Shown here: one piece after another, positions 6,627 through 8,484 of the stretch
Numbering within the stretch: position 1 is the stretch's first letter
Layout: each line of letters opens with the position of its first letter
DNA from: Pseudomonadota bacterium
GTDB lineage: Bacteria > Pseudomonadota > Alphaproteobacteria > Acetobacterales > Acetobacteraceae
Length of the DNA: 8,484 nt
Direction: 5' to 3'
Assembly (NCBI GenBank): GCA_021785335.1
Contig: JAJYFW010000056.1
Span: 1 to 8,484, forward strand
Made by a program: the position numbers and the translations under genes
Notes under the pieces: model-generated
What the model was told of the DNA's origin: nothing
Databases searched by the model: none
What the model saw: only the letters and a program-made list of their open reading frames with translations

Positions 6627-6630
6627 CTCC
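6627..6630 (-). promoter_or_regulatory. Ribosome binding site that sets the frr TTG start
   Basis: GGAG on the minus strand lies eight bases before the TTG at 6616-6618. It is the only good Shine-Dalgarno match in the 48-base pyrH/frr gap, and it supports the TTG start that gives a full-length 185-residue product. Confidence 0.55.
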
Positions 6631-6666
6631 GGGAAAGGTATATAGTGTTTGGTACTGTTTGCTTGC

Positions 6667-7407
6667 TTACGCGGGTTCGAGAATTGTTGTGAACCTTCCT
6701 TCACCTCGCATGACGCTGGCGAAGGCACCGGGGGCGTGGATGTTGAAGATGACGATCGGCAGGTGGTTTTCCCGCGCCAGCGAGATCGCCGAGGCGTCCA
6801 TGACCGAGAGGTCGCGCGAGAGCACGTCGAGGTAGGTGAGTTGCTCGTAGCGCTGCGCTTCGCGGTGCTTGCGGGGGTCGGCGGAGTAGACGCCGTCCAC
6901 CTGGGTGCCCTTGAGCAGGGCGTCGCAGTTCATCTCGGCGGCGCGGAGCGCGGCGGCGGTGTCGGTGGTGAAGAACGGGTTGCCAGTGCCGGCGGCGAAG
7001 ATGACGACACGGCCCTTTTCCATGTGCCGCTCGGCGCGGCGGCGGATATAGGGCTCGCAGACGCTGGCCATGGGGATGGCGGACTGCACGCGGGTGGGAA
7101 CGCCGTGCTGCTCCAGCGCGTTCTGCATGGCGAGCGCGTTCATGACGGTGGCGAGCATGCCCATGTAGTCGGCCTGGGCGCGGTCCATGCCGGCCGCGGC
7201 CGCGGAGACGCCGCGGAAGATGTTGCCGCCGCCGATGACGATGCAGACCTGGGCGCCGGTGGCCACGACGTCGCCGATATCGGCGGCGATACGCGCGACC
7301 GTCTCCGTGTCGAGTCCGAAGTCGCGGTTGCCCATCAGCGCCTCGCCGGAGAGCTTCAGCAGGACACGCTTGTACGGAGCGGCGCGCGGGGCGGGTGCGG
7401 AGGACAT
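6667..7407 (-). CDS. pyrH: Uridylate kinase (UMP kinase)
   Basis: PyrH phosphorylates UMP to UDP with ATP, the first step from UMP to all pyrimidine nucleotides. It is a cytoplasmic hexamer of the amino-acid-kinase fold, unlike eukaryotic UMP kinases. In the 246-residue protein, KLSGEAL at 18-24 binds phosphate, GGGNIFRG at 59-66 is the glycine-rich loop, and [15 protein letters not shown] at 79-93 is the conserved helix. [13 protein letters not shown] at 140-152 contacts UMP, and [13 protein letters not shown] at 166-178 is the ATP-site region. The N-terminus has about ten Ala/Pro-rich residues before the core. The ATG is at 7405-7407, with no strong ribosome site. It heads the pyrH-frr-uppS-cdsA-dxr-rseP run. 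The gene upstream is kynU, 89 bases away, rather than tsf. Confidence 0.97.
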   Translation of the reverse strand: MSSAPAPRAAPYKRVLLKLSGEALMGNRDFGLDTETVARIAADIGDVVATGAQVCIVIGGGNIFRGVSAAAAGMDRAQADYMGMLATVMNALAMQNALEQHGVPTRVQSAIPMASVCEPYIRRRAERHMEKGRVVIFAAGTGNPFFTTDTAAALRAAEMNCDALLKGTQVDGVYSADPRKHREAQRYEQLTYLDVLSRDLSVMDASAISLARENHLPIVIFNIHAPGAFASVMRGEGRFTTILEPA

Positions 7408-7426
7408 GGTTCAGTCGCGATTCGGG

Positions 7427-7443
7427 GATAGAGGCAGCCTATC
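7427..7443. repeat. Short inverted repeat over the candidate pyrH -10 region
   Basis: GATAG (7427-7431) and CTATC (7439-7443) are inverted around a 7-base spacer and overlap the candidate pyrH -10 box. Both arms have runs of G nearby. It could be an operator, but five-base arms carry little weight. Confidence 0.2.
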
Positions 7444-7464
7444 GGGGCCGGGCGCGCCTCACAA
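7436..7464 (-). promoter_or_regulatory. Candidate promoter for the pyrH operon
   Basis: On the minus strand TTGTGA (7459-7464, 4 of 6 to TTGACA) is followed after 17 bases by TAGGCT (7436-7441, 3 of 6 to TATAAT). The site is in the 89-base gap between kynU and pyrH, where a promoter for the essential operon would be expected because kynU is a catabolic gene and unlikely to share its regulation. The -10 box is poor, and I cannot exclude read-through from kynU. Confidence 0.3.
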
Positions 7465-7496
7465 GGGAGTGGTTGTGGCTGCCGGCGTGGCGTCCG

Positions 7497-8484
7497 TTAC
7501 GTCACCGCGCGGCGGACGGCGAAGCGCGGGTCGCGCCAGGCGCCGGCGGTGAGGATGTCGCGCAGGGCCTCGACCGCGTCCCACAGTTCGGCGTGGCGCA
7601 GGTAGAGGGGCGTGATGCCGAAGCGCAGCACGTCCGGGGCGCGGAAATCGCCGATGATGCCGCGGGCGATGAGGGCCTGCATGATCGGCCAGGCATGCTC
7701 GTGGCGGATCGAGACCTGGCTGCCGCGGCGTGAGTCCTCGCCCGGGGTGACGATGGTGAGGCCCATGCCGGGACAGCGCTCCTCGACGAGGCGCATGAAG
7801 AGGGCGGTCAGGGCGAGGGACTTGGCGCGGATTTCGGCCATCGGGGCTTCCAGCGCGATGTCCACGCCGCATTCAAGCGCCGCGAGGCTGAGCACCGGGG
7901 GCGTGCCGACGCCGGCGGCCGCGATGCCGGGGGCGGGGCGGAAGCCCGGCTCAAAGGCGAAGGCGGCGGCGTGGGCGAGCCAGCCGGTGATCGGGTAGCG
8001 GATCTCCGCCTGGAGCGCGGGGTTGACGTGCAGGAAGGCGGGGGCGCCGGGACCGCCATTGAGGAATTTGTAGCCGCAGCCGACGGCGAGGTCCGCGCCG
8101 GCCTCGGCCAGCGCCAGGGGGACGGCGCCGGCGGAATGGGCGAGGTCCCAGAGGGCGAGCGCGCCGCTGGCGTGGGCGGCCGCCGTCAGCGCGGCCATGT
8201 CGTGCATGGCGCCGGTGTGGTAGTTGACGTGGGTGAGCATCATCACCGCCACGTTCCCGTCGAGAGCGGCGGGGATCTCGGCCGCGGTCACGGTGCGCAG
8301 CTCGTGGCCTTGTTCGAGCAGGGCGGCGAGCCCCTGGGCGATGTAGAGGTCGGTCGGGAAATTGCCCTTTTCGGAGAGGATGACGCGCCTGCCGGGGCGC
8401 AGGCGGAGCGCCGCCGCGAGCAGCTTGAACAGGTTCACCGAGGTGGAATCGGCGACCATGGTGCTGTCCGGGGCAGCACCGATG
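7497..8484 (-). CDS. kynU: Kynureninase, C-terminal part (5' end beyond right edge)
   Basis: Kynureninase is a PLP enzyme of tryptophan breakdown that cleaves kynurenine to anthranilate and alanine (3-hydroxykynurenine gives 3-hydroxyanthranilate). The visible 328 residues stay open to the right edge, reading IGAAPDSTMVADSTSVNLFK, so the Met at 8457-8459 is internal. About 85-90 N-terminal residues are missing, judged from the bacterial family length of about 416. The fragment matches the family throughout: SEKGNFPTDLYIAQGL, THVNYHTGAMHDM, WDLAHSAGAVP (PLP-contacting aspartate) and GYKFLNGGPGAPAF, whose lysine (codon 8067-8069) forms the Schiff base with PLP. GWLAH, the RRGSQVSIRH segment and LRFGITPLY follow. 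It ends with TAA at 7497-7499. It lies upstream of pyrH on the same strand, 89 bases apart, an unusual neighbour for that operon. Whether kynA or kynB lies further upstream cannot be seen. Confidence 0.95.
   Translation of the reverse strand, partial: IGAAPDSTMVADSTSVNLFKLLAAALRLRPGRRVILSEKGNFPTDLYIAQGLAALLEQGHELRTVTAAEIPAALDGNVAVMMLTHVNYHTGAMHDMAALTAAAHASGALALWDLAHSAGAVPLALAEAGADLAVGCGYKFLNGGPGAPAFLHVNPALQAEIRYPITGWLAHAAAFAFEPGFRPAPGIAAAGVGTPPVLSLAALECGVDIALEAPMAEIRAKSLALTALFMRLVEERCPGMGLTIVTPGEDSRRGSQVSIRHEHAWPIMQALIARGIIGDFRAPDVLRFGITPLYLRHAELWDAVEALRDILTAGAWRDPRFAVRRAVT

Noticed and set aside
8457..8459. In-frame ATG taken as the kynU start
   Set aside because: The frame continues upstream to the window edge with family-like sequence, and a start here would remove the expected N-terminal region.

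Overview
The window is a GC-rich, gene-dense bacterial chromosome segment. The gene order pyrH-frr-uppS-cdsA-dxr-rseP-bamA, a single-PDZ RseP and Ala/Arg-rich proteins fit an alphaproteobacterium. Acetobacteraceae/Rhodospirillales is my best guess, but this is inference; no 16S or other marker is present.

Layout, right to left along the minus strand: the 3' part of kynU (kynureninase, 5' end outside the window); pyrH (UMP kinase); frr (ribosome recycling factor); uppS (undecaprenyl diphosphate synthase); cdsA (CDP-diacylglycerol synthase); dxr (DXP reductoisomerase); rseP (site-2 protease). A plus-strand short-chain dehydrogenase (SDR) follows, converging on rseP. Last is the 5' part of bamA (outer-membrane assembly factor), which starts divergently from the SDR and runs off the left edge. 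bamA was found by reading the open frame directly, because it has no stop inside the window.

The pyrH-to-bamA set is the classic envelope/isoprenoid cluster. Dxr makes MEP-pathway precursors, UppS turns isoprenoids into the undecaprenyl carrier for peptidoglycan, CdsA makes the phospholipid precursor CDP-DAG, RseP does intramembrane proteolysis in envelope-stress signalling, and BamA inserts outer-membrane proteins. PyrH and Frr link it to nucleotide supply and translation. The genes are tightly packed, with two 4-base TTGA stop/start overlaps (uppS/cdsA and dxr/rseP). Three of the eight genes whose starts lie at known positions or could be set here (frr, cdsA, rseP) appear to start at TTG.

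Departures from the usual arrangement are kynU directly upstream of pyrH (where rpsB-tsf is common) and an opposite-strand SDR between rseP and bamA, which would force bamA to have its own promoter. The 199-base bamA/SDR divergent spacer holds a 10-bp inverted repeat and a plausible bamA promoter, and the SDR/rseP convergence holds an 8-bp perfect hairpin. There are no RNA genes, insertion sequences, CRISPR arrays or phage genes that I can see. No stretch over 300 bases lacks a gene. I do not see a clearly new biological system; the findings are local oddities within a largely housekeeping region.
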